Assembly (NCBI GenBank): GCA_025964985.1
Contig: JAOPXU010000347.1
Span: 1 to 47,631 of the forward strand
Reading direction: 5' to 3'
From: Nocardioides sp.
GTDB taxonomy: Bacteria; Actinomycetota; Actinomycetes; Propionibacteriales; Nocardioidaceae
DNA length: 47,631 nucleotides
Shown: piece after piece, positions 1 through 7,305 of the stretch
How the letters are laid out: the number at the start of each line of letters is the position of its first letter
How positions within the stretch are numbered: the stretch's first letter is position 1
Position numbers and translations under genes: made by a program
The notes under the pieces: generated by a model
Seen by the model: the letters and a program-made list of their open reading frames with translations, nothing else
Databases searched by the model: none
What the model was told of the DNA's origin: nothing

Positions 1-1
1 C

Positions 2-1282
2 GTCGACGGCAGTGGCGGCGAGGTGCCCGACGGTGGCGCCGTACCCGGCGGCGCGACCGACCCGGGGGCCCCCGCAGCACCGCAGGCACCCGCCGACGGA
101 GCGCCGGAGGACGTGCCCGAGGCCAACGCCCCGGTCGGCGACGGCCCACAGGGCACCTGCGACGGCTTCGCCAACGGCCCCGGCGTCACCGACTCGACCA
201 TCACGATCGCCAACGCCTCCGACATCTCCGGGCCCGTGCCCGGCCTCTTCCTGTCGGCCCGCCAGGGCACGCAGGCCTTCGTCTCCTACTACAACGCCAC
301 CGAGAAGCTGTGCGGACGCTCGCTCAAGGTGATGGAGCTCGACAGCCGCGCCGACGCCGGCGCCGACCAGCAGGCCTACACCGAGGCCTGCAAGGACTCC
401 TTCGCCGCCGTCGGGTCGGTGTCCTCCTTCGACGCCGGCGGGGCCGCCACCGCCCAGTCGTGCGGGCTGCCCGACGTCCGGTCCTTCACCGTCACGCCGG
501 AGCGACAGGGCTGCACGACCTGCTTCGCGGCGTACTCGATCAGCTCGTCGAGCATCGCGGAGTCGCTGCCGAGGTACTGGGTGCAGAAGGAGCCCGAGGC
601 CAGCCAGAAGGTCGGCATCTTCTACGTCAACGTCGCCGCGGCCAAGACCAACGCCGAGTCGTTCTCGCGCGGCTTCGAGAAGGGCGGGATGGACGTCGAC
701 GTGGTGCAGGGCATCGAGACCTCGGAGTTCAACTACGTGCCCTACGTCGAGACGATGAAGAGCAAGGACCTCGACTTCATCATGTACTTCGGGCCCTACC
801 AGTTCGCGATCCGGCTGCAGAAGGCGATGCAGCAGCAGCAGTACAAGCCGAAGGTCTTCCTCGAGGACCCGACGATCTACGACGCCAACTACGTCTCGCA
901 GGCCGGCGGCGCGGGCGAGGACTCCTACGTCTTCTCGACCAACCAGCTCTTCGACAGCTCCAACGCCGAGATGAAGCTCTACCGCGCCTACCTCGAGCAG
1001 GTCGCCCCGGGCGCCGTCCCCAACTACTACGGCCTCTACGCCTGGTCGGCCACGCGGTTGTTCGTCGAGCAGGCGACCGCGCTCGGCGGCAAGCTGACCC
1101 GCGCCTCCCTGGTCGCCGCGCTGAGGAAGGTGAAGGGCTGGACCGGCAACGGCGTCCACGCGCCGATGTCGGTCGGCGCCAAGCAGACCTCGCCATGCGT
1201 GAAGATCATCCAGCTCAAGGGCGAGACCTGGCGGCAGGTCTCGCCCGGCGACTTCATGTGCGGCGGGCTGATCGGCACCTGA
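2..1282 (+). CDS. ABC transporter substrate-binding protein (5'-truncated by window edge)
   Basis: The reading frame is open to the left edge, so the N-terminus and any signal peptide lie outside the window. The visible part begins with a Gly/Pro/Ala-rich linker of about 45 residues, typical of an exported actinobacterial protein. A type-I periplasmic-binding fold follows, starting near GVTDSTITIAN, with ligand-pocket segments such as YYNAT and DSRADAG. This matches the branched-chain amino-acid type (Peripla_BP_6) family of extracellular receptors that feed ABC importers. The Cys residues in QGCTTC and the C-terminal DFMCGG may form disulfides, which would fit an extracellular location. No permease or ATPase gene follows, so partner subunits would have to be upstream or elsewhere. 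The substrate cannot be told from the sequence. Confidence 0.8.
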   Translation, partial: VDGSGGEVPDGGAVPGGATDPGAPAAPQAPADGAPEDVPEANAPVGDGPQGTCDGFANGPGVTDSTITIANASDISGPVPGLFLSARQGTQAFVSYYNATEKLCGRSLKVMELDSRADAGADQQAYTEACKDSFAAVGSVSSFDAGGAATAQSCGLPDVRSFTVTPERQGCTTCFAAYSISSSSIAESLPRYWVQKEPEASQKVGIFYVNVAAAKTNAESFSRGFEKGGMDVDVVQGIETSEFNYVPYVETMKSKDLDFIMYFGPYQFAIRLQKAMQQQQYKPKVFLEDPTIYDANYVSQAGGAGEDSYVFSTNQLFDSSNAEMKLYRAYLEQVAPGAVPNYYGLYAWSATRLFVEQATALGGKLTRASLVAALRKVKGWTGNGVHAPMSVGAKQTSPCVKIIQLKGETWRQVSPGDFMCGGLIGT

Positions 1283-1329
1283 CCTGTCCGGGTGGAGCGG
1301 ATCGTGGGAGCCGCGCCTAGCGTCGGAGC

Positions 1330-1761
1330 ATGCGCTCCGCTCTCGGGCTCGGCACGGTCGTGGTGACCTGCCTGGCGACCGCGGGTCTGGCGTTCCTGGT
1401 CTCCCCGGGGACCGACCAGGCCGCGACCGCGGGTGCGACCGCCCAGGCGGGGCCGACGCAGGCCGCCGAGGCGTTCTGGGACCTGGCCGTCGAGGGCGAC
1501 TGCCGCGCAGCCAGCGAGCTCATGTGGTGGCCGGCCGACCGCGAGGCCCGGCAGCGCGCCTACGCCCGCATCTGCGCGTCGGCGCAGGCACCCGACGAGG
1601 TCGAGGTCGGCGAGCCGCGGCCCGGGGGCTCGACCGAGACGCCGTACGGCGCCACCGACCTGGTCGTCGTGCCGTTCGAGCTGCGGCGCGACGGCTCGGA
1701 GCCGGTCACCGACGAGCTGCGGATGGTCCGCGTCGACGGCGACTGGCTCGTCATCCGCTGA
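1330..1761 (+). CDS. small secreted hypothetical protein
   Basis: A 143-residue protein with an N-terminal hydrophobic segment (residues about 4-24) followed by an Ala/Thr-rich stretch, suggesting an exported or membrane-anchored protein. The rest (EAFWDLAVEGDCRAASEL ... DELRMVRVDGDWLVIR) resembles the small alpha+beta NTF2/DUF4878-like domains common in actinobacterial secreted proteins, which typically end in a DGDWxV motif. No catalytic residues are evident. It sits 47 bp after the substrate-binding protein and could be cotranscribed with it. It is convergent with the next gene, with only 12 bp between them. Function unknown. Confidence 0.7.
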   Translation: MRSALGLGTVVVTCLATAGLAFLVSPGTDQAATAGATAQAGPTQAAEAFWDLAVEGDCRAASELMWWPADREARQRAYARICASAQAPDEVEVGEPRPGGSTETPYGATDLVVVPFELRRDGSEPVTDELRMVRVDGDWLVIR

Positions 1762-1773
1762 GCGGACGACGGG

Positions 1774-2400
1774 TCACTCGGGTGCGTCGGCCGAGAAGCC
1801 GTGCTGCAGGCACCACACGACGGCCTGCGAGCGGCTGGTCACGCCGATGCGGCGGTAGGCGCTGCGGATGTAGGTCTTGACCGAGTTGATCGAGAGGTAG
1901 CTACGCTCGGCGATCTCCTGGTTGCTCAGGCCCTGGGTGATCAGGGTGAGCACGTCGATCTCGCGCGGCGTCAGGCCTACGTCGTGGCCCAGGCGGTGCT
2001 CGACGGCCCGGGTGTCGGTCAGCACGACCACCCCGCCGTCGTCATCGGACTTGGTCGCCGAGAGCACGGCCGAGAGAAGCTGGTCGTCGTCGACCCCGAG
2101 GGAGAAGAAGCCGTCGGCCCCGCGGGCCAGCGCCCGGGAGGCGAGGTCGGGGCGCAGGTCCTGCGACACGACGAGGACGGCGGCCGAGGTCTCCTTGACG
2201 AAGTGCTCGAGGTCGGCGCCGTCGCCCTCGTGGAGGCCGATGGCGTCGTAGAGGATGACGTCGGGGTCCTCGACTCCGAAGCCGGTGCTGAGCTCCACGA
2301 CCCGCACCTCGGCGGGGTGGTGGTCCAGCATGGCGGCGAGGCCGGAGGCCACGACGTCGAGGGGACTGACGATCGCGACGCGGCTCGGGGAGTCGGTCAT
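1774..2400 (-). CDS. LuxR-family regulator 1 with degenerate receiver domain
   Basis: 208 residues: a receiver-like domain (about 6-115), a short linker, and a C-terminal LuxR/NarL helix-turn-helix (about 142-202; TPREIDVL, GLSNQEIAERSYL, INSVKTYIR). The receiver looks inactive by the classical rules. The acidic pair after strand 1 is replaced by S-P (VAIVSPLD), the conserved Lys after strand 5 is absent (GFFSLG), and only the strand-3 Asp (ILYDAI, D52) remains. It is therefore likely to bind DNA independently of phosphorylation or to sense something else. The ATG at 2400 is preferred; a GTG lies two codons upstream. It follows paralogue 2 on the same strand, and its HTH half is almost identical at DNA level to that gene. 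No kinase gene is adjacent. Confidence 0.88.
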   Translation of the reverse strand: MTDSPSRVAIVSPLDVVASGLAAMLDHHPAEVRVVELSTGFGVEDPDVILYDAIGLHEGDGADLEHFVKETSAAVLVVSQDLRPDLASRALARGADGFFSLGVDDDQLLSAVLSATKSDDDGGVVVLTDTRAVEHRLGHDVGLTPREIDVLTLITQGLSNQEIAERSYLSINSVKTYIRSAYRRIGVTSRSQAVVWCLQHGFSADAPE

Positions 2401-2442
2401 GAGCACAGTTCTAGACCATCCTGGCGTCGTGCGGGGCGACGT

Positions 2443-2458
2443 TCACCCGACCGGGTGA
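2443..2458. promoter_or_regulatory. TCACCCG/CGGGTGA dyad upstream of LuxR gene 1
   Basis: TCACCCGACCGGGTGA has 7-bp inverted arms around a 2-bp centre. It lies in the 88-bp gap upstream of the regulator starting at 2400. GGGTGA-type elements also occur in front of neighbouring regulators, so it is a candidate operator. This is inference from position and symmetry only. Confidence 0.4.
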
Positions 2459-2488
2459 TGACGGCAGGGTCGTTCGGACCCGGGGGCA

Positions 2489-3142
2489 TCAGGCGGCGAC
2501 GAGGCTCTCGAAGCCGTGCTGGACGCACCACACGACGGCCTGCGAGCGGCTGGTGACGCCGATGCGGCGGTAGGCGCTGCGGATGTAGGTCTTGACCGAG
2601 TTGATCGAGAGGTAGCTGCGCTCGGCGATCTCCTGGTTGCTCAGGCCCTGGGTGATCAGGGTGAGCACGTCGACCTCGCGCGGCGTGAGGCCGACGTCCT
2701 GGCCGAGGCGGGGGCCCGGGACCAGCGAGGCGACCGGGGCGACCCGGGTCCGGCCCGCGTCGGGACGGCCCACGCGGGCGGCGTCGAGGACGCCGGCGAG
2801 CAGCGCCTCGGCGTCGACGGCGACGTCGATCGAGGCATGGGCCCCGTGGGCCATGGCCTTGGCACCCAGCGAGGGGCGGAGCCCGTGACGCACGGCGACG
2901 ATGACGGAGCTGGTGGCCGCGACCAGGCGGTCGAGGTCGGAGTCGGAGCCGGCGATCCCGTCGGCGAGGGCGTGGGTGTCGAAGAGGACGACGTCGGGGT
3001 CGCCCTGGTGGCGGTCCAGGCGGGCGGCGTGGACGTCGACGACCTGCACCTCGTCCGGGTGGCCGGCGAGCATGCTCGTGAGGCCCTGCGCCACGGCCGC
3101 GAACGGGCTCACGACGGCGACGGTGATCGGGGAGGTGTTCAT
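2489..3142 (-). CDS. LuxR-family regulator 2 with degenerate receiver domain
   Basis: 217 residues with the same architecture as its downstream paralogue. The receiver-like region covers about 7-125, a Pro/Arg-rich linker about 126-148, and the LuxR HTH about 150-212. Strand 1 reads VAVVSPFAAV, lacking the acidic pair. Strand 3 keeps an Asp (VVLFDTH, D55). The strand-5 Lys is missing (HASIDVAVD). The ATG at 3142 is chosen because GGGAGAT lies about 10 bases upstream and the homology begins there; an in-frame upstream extension to 3202 has no support. It is divergent from the haem-oxygenase-like gene across a 141-bp gap. In the HTH half, about 190 bp matches gene 1 at nearly every base, while the receivers are only distantly similar. 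Confidence 0.88.
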   Translation of the reverse strand: MNTSPITVAVVSPFAAVAQGLTSMLAGHPDEVQVVDVHAARLDRHQGDPDVVLFDTHALADGIAGSDSDLDRLVAATSSVIVAVRHGLRPSLGAKAMAHGAHASIDVAVDAEALLAGVLDAARVGRPDAGRTRVAPVASLVPGPRLGQDVGLTPREVDVLTLITQGLSNQEIAERSYLSINSVKTYIRSAYRRIGVTSRSQAVVWCVQHGFESLVAA

Positions 3143-3210
3143 GTCTTCGACGATCTCCCGGGGGGCAACTGGTCTGGACACCCCAGCAGGTGGGTGGGCC
3201 AACTCCGTAG

Positions 3211-3235
3211 GGGTGAAAGAACGTGTTCGTCACCC
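3211..3235. promoter_or_regulatory. GGGTGA-N13-TCACCC dyad in divergent promoter region
   Basis: GGGTGA (3211-3216) and TCACCC (3230-3235) flank the palindrome GAACGTGTTC. The element sits between the divergently transcribed LuxR gene 2 (start 3142) and the haem-oxygenase-like gene (start 3284). It could be an operator serving both. No experimental consensus is known to me. Confidence 0.4.
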
Positions 3236-3283
3236 GTCCGGATGGATGAGAGCCGTCCTGCCTGGGACAACATCGATGGAGTG

Positions 3284-4240
3284 ATGCTTCCTCGATCCCG
3301 CGGCGCCCTGAGCACCTGGCTCGTCGACCTCCTGCGCACCGACCCCCTCCAGGTCGACCCGGTCGGCACCCTTCCGCCGGCTTCCGACGGACGCGACGAC
3401 GACGCCATCTCCCTGTGGATCCTGCAGGAGCTGCACTACCGCGGGTTCGACGAGGTCGACGACCGTTGGGAGTGGCAGCCGACGACCATCGGCGTCCGCC
3501 TGCGGCTCGAGACCGTGCTCGAGCAGCGCCTGCGCGAGCGCTACGCCGCCGCCGACGTCCCGCGCACCGACGACCTGGTGGCCGACCTGCAGGACCTGGT
3601 CGCCGCCGACTCGGGCCCCTCGCTGGCCCGCCACGTCCAGAAGGACGGCTCGCGCGCCGAGACCGACACCCTGCTGAGGCAGCGCTCGGTCTACCACCTC
3701 AAGGAGGCCGACCCCACGAGCTGGGTCGTCCCGCGGCTGAGCGCGAAGCCCAAGGCCGCCCTGCTCGAGGTGCAGTTCGACGAGTACGGCAACGGCGATC
3801 CGGCCAAGCTCCACCACACCCTCTTCGAGCGCGGCCTCGTCGCCTCCGGCCTCTCCGCCGCCTACGGCGCCTACGTCGACGAGGCGATCACCGAGATCCT
3901 CGAGCAGAACAACGCGCTGTCGATGTTCGGCCTCCAGCGCCGCCTGCGCGGCGCCGCGCTCGGCCACCTCGCGGCGTTCGAGGCCACCAGCTCGATCCCC
4001 TCGCGCCAGCTGGCGCAGGGCCTGCGCCGCCTCGACTTCCCCGACGAGATGGCCGCCTACTACGACGAGCACGTCGAGGCCGACGCCGTGCACGAGCAGC
4101 TCGCCCTGCGCGACGTGTGCCTCGTGCTCGCCACGGAGGAGCCCGAGCTCACCGACGACGTCCGCTTCGGCGCCTGGGCCTGCCTCGACCTCGAGGGGCA
4201 GACCGCCGCCGCCGTCATCGACCTGTGGTCGGCCGCGTGA
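3284..4240 (+). CDS. iron-containing redox enzyme / haem-oxygenase-like protein
   Basis: 318 residues, mostly helical. The C-terminal two thirds resemble the haem-oxygenase-like iron-oxidase fold (TENA/HO-like, annotated in databases as iron-containing redox enzyme family). Candidate metal ligands are Glu and His residues in segments such as KLHHTLFERG, HLAAFEATSS and YYDEHVEADAVHEQL, the last giving an H-x7-H spacing seen in this family. Family members include non-haem di-iron oxygenases; the substrate here is unknown. The ATG at 3284 is chosen; a GTG lies one codon upstream. It overlaps the following CDGSH gene by 4 bp (GTGA), implying translational coupling and a joint redox role. Confidence 0.75.
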   Translation: MLPRSRGALSTWLVDLLRTDPLQVDPVGTLPPASDGRDDDAISLWILQELHYRGFDEVDDRWEWQPTTIGVRLRLETVLEQRLRERYAAADVPRTDDLVADLQDLVAADSGPSLARHVQKDGSRAETDTLLRQRSVYHLKEADPTSWVVPRLSAKPKAALLEVQFDEYGNGDPAKLHHTLFERGLVASGLSAAYGAYVDEAITEILEQNNALSMFGLQRRLRGAALGHLAAFEATSSIPSRQLAQGLRRLDFPDEMAAYYDEHVEADAVHEQLALRDVCLVLATEEPELTDDVRFGAWACLDLEGQTAAAVIDLWSAA

Positions 4241-4452
4241 GAACCGACGGCTCCGAGCGGGACCAGAGCCCGCCGACCCTCACCCTGTGCCCCGGCGGCC
4301 CGATGATCGTGCGCGGCGACGTCGTCGTGCAGGACGAGAACGGCGTCCGGCACGCCAGCCACCGCGGGGTCTCGGCGGTCTGCCGCTGCGGCAAGTCGGC
4401 GCTCGCCCCCTGGTGCGACGGCACCCACAAGCTGCTGCCCGGCGGACGCTGA
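4237..4452 (+). CDS. CDGSH iron-sulfur domain protein
   Basis: 71 residues carrying the full CDGSH signature near the C-terminus: CRCGKSALAPWCDGTH, that is C-x-C-x2-S-x3-P-x-C-D-G-T-H. The three Cys and the final His are the known ligands of a redox-active 2Fe-2S cluster in this family (mitoNEET type), usually for electron or cluster transfer. It begins with GTG inside the stop region of the haem-oxygenase-like gene, so the two are almost certainly coexpressed. It could be the electron donor of that enzyme (inference). Confidence 0.9.
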   Translation: MRTDGSERDQSPPTLTLCPGGPMIVRGDVVVQDENGVRHASHRGVSAVCRCGKSALAPWCDGTHKLLPGGR

Positions 4453-4463
4453 GCCGGCTTCAC

Positions 4464-4598
4464 CCCACGTCGGTCGAGGAGGTCGCCCGCGACCGTCACG
4501 ACAGCGATCCGCCGCAGGGTCCGTGGCCGACCTGACGTGTACCTGCTGTTGTGTGGTCTCGTGACGGTTGCCAGCGCAACCTCCTCGACCAACATGGG
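4464..4598. repeat. structured palindromic repeat, copy A
   Basis: This about 135-bp element begins CCCACGTCGGTCGAGGAG and ends with its near-inverse CTCCTCGACCAACATGGG. Each outer arm adjoins a lateral hairpin, GGTCGC-CC-GCGACC on the left and GGTTGC-CAGC-GCAACC on the right. The right hairpin is flanked by TGGTCTCGTGACG; in this copy the equivalent left flank (CGTCACGACA) is partly diverged. It lies in the 382-bp gap between a plus-strand and a minus-strand gene that converge. No open frame of coding character crosses it. Confidence 0.9.
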
Positions 4599-4599
4599 A

Positions 4600-4672
4600 A
4601 CCGGATGTGCAGTGCCAGCGTGGGACGGCGGCTAGGGACGTCCGGACCGGATGTGCGGTGCCAGCGTGGGAC
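4600..4672. repeat. two 27-bp direct repeats between palindromic copies A and B
   Basis: ACCGGATGTGCAGTGCCAGC and following bases (4600-4626) recur at 4646-4672 with one mismatch, a period of 46 bp. The same 46-bp period appears in the tandem array at the right end of the window. The unit ends in GCGTGGGAC, which resembles the outer arm of the palindromic element. Confidence 0.7.
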
Positions 4673-4690
4673 CGCGGCACGCGACGTACG

Positions 4691-4825
4691 CCCACGCTGG
4701 TCGAGGAGGTCGCCCGCGACCGTCACGAGACCAGTCCGCCGCAAGGTCCGTGGTCGACCTGACGTGCACCTGCTGTTGTGTGGTCTCGTGACGGTTGCTG
4801 CGCAACCTCCTCGACCGACGTGTGG
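4691..4825. repeat. structured palindromic repeat, copy B
   Basis: Same organisation and length as copy A, about 90 bp further on. The left hairpin is GGTCGC-CC-GCGACC with the full CGTCACGAGACC flank. The right hairpin is GGTTGC-TGC-GCAACC inside TGGTCTCGTGACG and CTCCTCGACC. The spacer carries CCGCAAGGTCC as in other copies. It ends 10 bp from the stop codon of the minus-strand methyltransferase. Confidence 0.9.
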
Positions 4826-4834
4826 TTGCTCCCG

Positions 4835-5467
4835 TCAGGTGCGGACGAGGCGGAGGACGACTCCGCGCGGCGCCGTACGACGGCCGCCGTCGGTCCAGTT
4901 GCCGGTCTCGAGCGCCTGCTCGGCGATCTCGTCGGCCTGGGCGTCGGTGCCGAGCTGGAGGAGCAGGCTCGCGCCGGGGGCGGTGCAGGGCACGGCGGTG
5001 GCGACGCAGCTGCGGGCGACGTCGAGGCCGACCGGGCCGCCGTCGATGGCGACCGTGGGGTCCTCGGGGTAGGTCGCGACCTCGTCGCTGGGGACCCAGG
5101 GCGGGTCGGCGAGCACGAGCGCGAACTGCTCGTCGGGGCGGACGGCGGCGGTGAGCTCGCTCTCCCGCACCTCGACCCGGTGCTCGATGCCCGCGCCCTC
5201 GGCGTTGAGCCGGGCGAAGGAGCAGGCGACGGGGTTGAGGTCGACGGCCACGAGCCGGCGCTGCGTCGCGGCGACGACGAGGAGCCCGATGTGGCCGGCG
5301 CCCGTGCAGAGCTCGAGGACCGGGCCCTCGGGCGCCGACTCGAGGAGCTCCACCGCCCACTGCGACTGCATCGCGGTCCAGGGGCGCGGCTCGAGCACCC
5401 GGTCGTCGTACTCGATGGTCAGGCCGTCGATGCGCACCGAGCGCCGGTCGTGAGAAGACACGTCCAC
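4835..5467 (-). CDS. class I SAM-dependent methyltransferase
   Basis: 210 residues with a Rossmann-type methyltransferase core. Motif I is VLELCTGAGHIGL (about 50-62), followed by the acidic residue ending strand 2 (LVAVDLNP). Motif IV is LADPPWVPS, a variant of the (D/N)PP(Y/W/F) motif of enzymes that methylate amide or base nitrogens (HemK/PrmC and RsmC-like groups). The length fits a stand-alone catalytic domain with no added recognition domain. The GTG at 5467 is used; a second GTG lies two codons in. It is divergent from LuxR gene 3. The substrate, protein glutamine or RNA base, cannot be decided. Confidence 0.8.
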   Translation of the reverse strand: MDVSSHDRRSVRIDGLTIEYDDRVLEPRPWTAMQSQWAVELLESAPEGPVLELCTGAGHIGLLVVAATQRRLVAVDLNPVACSFARLNAEGAGIEHRVEVRESELTAAVRPDEQFALVLADPPWVPSDEVATYPEDPTVAIDGGPVGLDVARSCVATAVPCTAPGASLLLQLGTDAQADEIAEQALETGNWTDGGRRTAPRGVVLRLVRT

Positions 5468-5498
5468 ACCCTGTCGTGCCCGGGCCGGCGTGTCAGCC

Positions 5499-5511
5499 TG
5501 CCGAGGGGTGA
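5499..5511. promoter_or_regulatory. 13-bp motif TGCCGAGGGGTGA shared by two LuxR promoters
   Basis: The exact 13-mer lies about 49 bp before the start of LuxR gene 3. Its exact reverse complement lies 52 bp before LuxR gene 5 (9989-10001). A candidate binding site for a common, possibly self-encoded regulator. Confidence 0.45.
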
Positions 5512-5559
5512 AGGGGGCGATCGGTACGCGCGGTCCCGCGGGGTCACTACGATGGTGGG

Positions 5560-6201
5560 ATGCCGTCCCGACCCGTGCGTGTTGCGATCATCAACGACTA
5601 CGACATCGTCGTGGCCGGGATCGCCTCCGTGCTCGAGCCCTTCGCCGACCGCGTCCGGGTCGTCGAGCTCGACAGCCGGATGCCGGTCGTCAGCGACGTC
5701 GACGTCGTCCTCTACGACTCCTTCGGCCAGCCGCAGGGTGAGTCGATGGACGTCTCGGCCCAGGTGCAGGACGGCGAGGCCAAGGTCGTCGTCTTCAGCT
5801 GGAACACCGACGAGGAGCTCGTCTCGGCCGCCATCAAGGCCGGCGCCGTCGCCTACCTGCACAAGGGCATGGACGCCGAGGAGCTGGTAGCCGCGATCGA
5901 GGCGGTGCACTCCGGCGAGCAGATCCTGCCCGACGGCCAGCAGGAGGACGCCTTCGGACGCTGGCCGGGCGACGAGTTCGGGCTGAGCTCGCGCGAGTCC
6001 GAGGTGCTCGCCCTGATCTGCCAGGGACTGAGCAACCAGGACATCGCCGAGCGGGCCTTCCTCGGCATCAACACCGTCAAGACCTACATCCGCACCGCCT
6101 ACCGCAAGATCGGCGTCAGCAGCCGCACGCAGGCGGTGCTGTGGGGCATGTCCCACGGGTTCGAGCCCGACCGCCGGCGCGTCGTCGTCGAGACCGACTG
6201 A
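5560..6201 (+). CDS. LuxR-family response regulator 3 (near-canonical receiver)
   Basis: 213 residues. The receiver (about 6-120) keeps one acidic residue of the strand-1 pair (IINDYD, D13), the phospho-acceptor candidate D53 (VVLYDSF), Ser80 after strand 4 and K102 (YLHKGM). It is therefore the family member here most able to accept phosphate. The linker ends in GRWPGDEFGL, and the LuxR HTH spans about 141-203 (ESEVLALICQGLSN, INTVKTYIR). A C-terminal QAVLWGxxHGF tail is shared with the paralogues. A weak GGTGGG precedes the ATG, and TACGAT about 13 bp upstream could be a -10. It converges with the HAD gene, leaving 6 bp. Confidence 0.9.
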   Translation: MPSRPVRVAIINDYDIVVAGIASVLEPFADRVRVVELDSRMPVVSDVDVVLYDSFGQPQGESMDVSAQVQDGEAKVVVFSWNTDEELVSAAIKAGAVAYLHKGMDAEELVAAIEAVHSGEQILPDGQQEDAFGRWPGDEFGLSSRESEVLALICQGLSNQDIAERAFLGINTVKTYIRTAYRKIGVSSRTQAVLWGMSHGFEPDRRRVVVETD

Positions 6202-6207
6202 CGCCCC

Positions 6208-6885
6208 TCAGACCAGCGAGCCGGTCGCCCGCAGGTGCTCGGCGAGCGCCGCCGGCGTCTCGTGGACGGCGACCGCGCCGGCCTCGCGCAGCACGGCCTC
6301 GGTGATGCCGCCGGTCAGCAGGCCCACGCAGGGGATGCCCGCGTCGGCGGCGGCCCGCACGTCCCACACCGCGTCGCCGACCATCACGGCGCCGCGGCGT
6401 CCGGCGTCGTGGGAGGCCTGCTCGAGCGCCACCGACACCAGGTCGCCGGCCGGCTTGCTCGCCTCGGCGTCGGCCCCGCTCACGAGGTGACCGATGAGGC
6501 GCCGGGCGTCGCCGACCACGTCGAGGAGCCGTCCGGTCATCTCACGCTCGCTGGAGCTGGCCAGCACGATCTGGACGTCGTGGGCGGCCAGCGCCTCGAG
6601 CAGGTCGGCGGCACCCTCGGTGGGCACGATGCGGTCGAAGAGGTCGTCGAGGCGCTCGGGATGGCGGGCGCGGAGCTCGTCGCCGAGCGCCCGCTCGACG
6701 GCGTCGCCGGCGGCTGCGGCCACCAGCCGGTCGCCGCCCATCCCGATGAGCGGGTGCAGGCGGTGCGTCGGCACGTGCAGGCCGACGTCGCGGAACGCCT
6801 GCTGCCAGGCGAGCACGTGGACGTGGACGGAGTCGACGAGGGTGCCGTCGAGGTCGAGGACGGCGGTCCCGGGGGTCTCACGCAC
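6208..6885 (-). CDS. HAD-superfamily phosphatase (phosphoglycolate phosphatase/beta-PGM-like)
   Basis: 225 residues. Motif I is LDLDGTLVDS (nucleophile and general acid Asp), followed by a helical cap domain of subfamily IA (about 18-85). Motif II is VLASSS, the Lys of motif III is in ASKPAGD, and motif IV is MVGDAVWD. This set defines an active small-molecule phosphatase or phosphomutase with a Mg2+-dependent aspartyl-phosphate mechanism. The exact substrate is unclear. It starts at a GTG that overlaps by 8 bp the end of the upstream hypothetical gene on the same strand, so the two form an operon. Confidence 0.85.
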   Translation of the reverse strand: MRETPGTAVLDLDGTLVDSVHVHVLAWQQAFRDVGLHVPTHRLHPLIGMGGDRLVAAAAGDAVERALGDELRARHPERLDDLFDRIVPTEGAADLLEALAAHDVQIVLASSSEREMTGRLLDVVGDARRLIGHLVSGADAEASKPAGDLVSVALEQASHDAGRRGAVMVGDAVWDVRAAADAGIPCVGLLTGGITEAVLREAGAVAVHETPAALAEHLRATGSLV

Positions 6886-7294
6886 CGGCGCGCGCCTGGA
6901 GCTCGGCGACCTCGGCGGCGAACCGGTCGGGGTCGGCCACGGTCAGCGTGGCCGCGGGGTGGCGCAGGCGCCCGGTGGGGTCGAGGACGGCCACGGGCTC
7001 GTGGAACGCGACGCAGGCGGCCGCGTCGCCGTTGGTCGCCATGGTGACGCCGCGGTCGGCGAAGGACAGGTGCGGGGGGCCGGCGGTCTTGAGGAAGCCG
7101 AACCCGCCCGTGCGGCGTACGTCGGCGACGTTGGCGAGCGGCGTGTGCAGCCGCCACAGCCCGAAGCGGACCCTCAGGCCCGTCGGGCCGAGCTCGACCC
7201 AGGCGGTCGATCCGGTGATGCCGAGAGCCAGGGCCGGGAGCCGGTAGGCCCGCGCAAAGGCGAAGTCGTGGCGGGTGGAGCCGGGGTCCGTCAT
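6878..7294 (-). CDS. hypothetical protein, PH-like/bacterial membrane-associated type
   Basis: 138 residues beginning MTDPGSTRHDFAF. Strand-rich segments (AWVELGPTGLRVRFG, WRLHTPLANVADVRRTGG, LTVADPDRFAAEV) recall small PH-like proteins of actinobacteria in which a beta sandwich is built around a P-L-x-N-V-x-x-V segment. No catalytic motif is visible. The ATG at 7294 is chosen because the longer upstream frame has only low-complexity Arg/Pro translation. It is translationally coupled (8-bp overlap) to the HAD phosphatase downstream. Confidence 0.65.
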   Translation of the reverse strand: MTDPGSTRHDFAFARAYRLPALALGITGSTAWVELGPTGLRVRFGLWRLHTPLANVADVRRTGGFGFLKTAGPPHLSFADRGVTMATNGDAAACVAFHEPVAVLDPTGRLRHPAATLTVADPDRFAAEVAELQARAGA

Positions 7295-7305
7295 GGCGTC
7301 CGACG

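Noticed and set aside
3143-3202. longer N-terminus for LuxR regulator 2 starting at 3202
   Set aside because: The extra 20 residues (MAHPPAGVSRPV...) have no counterpart in the paralogues, while GGGAGAT sits properly before the ATG at 3142.
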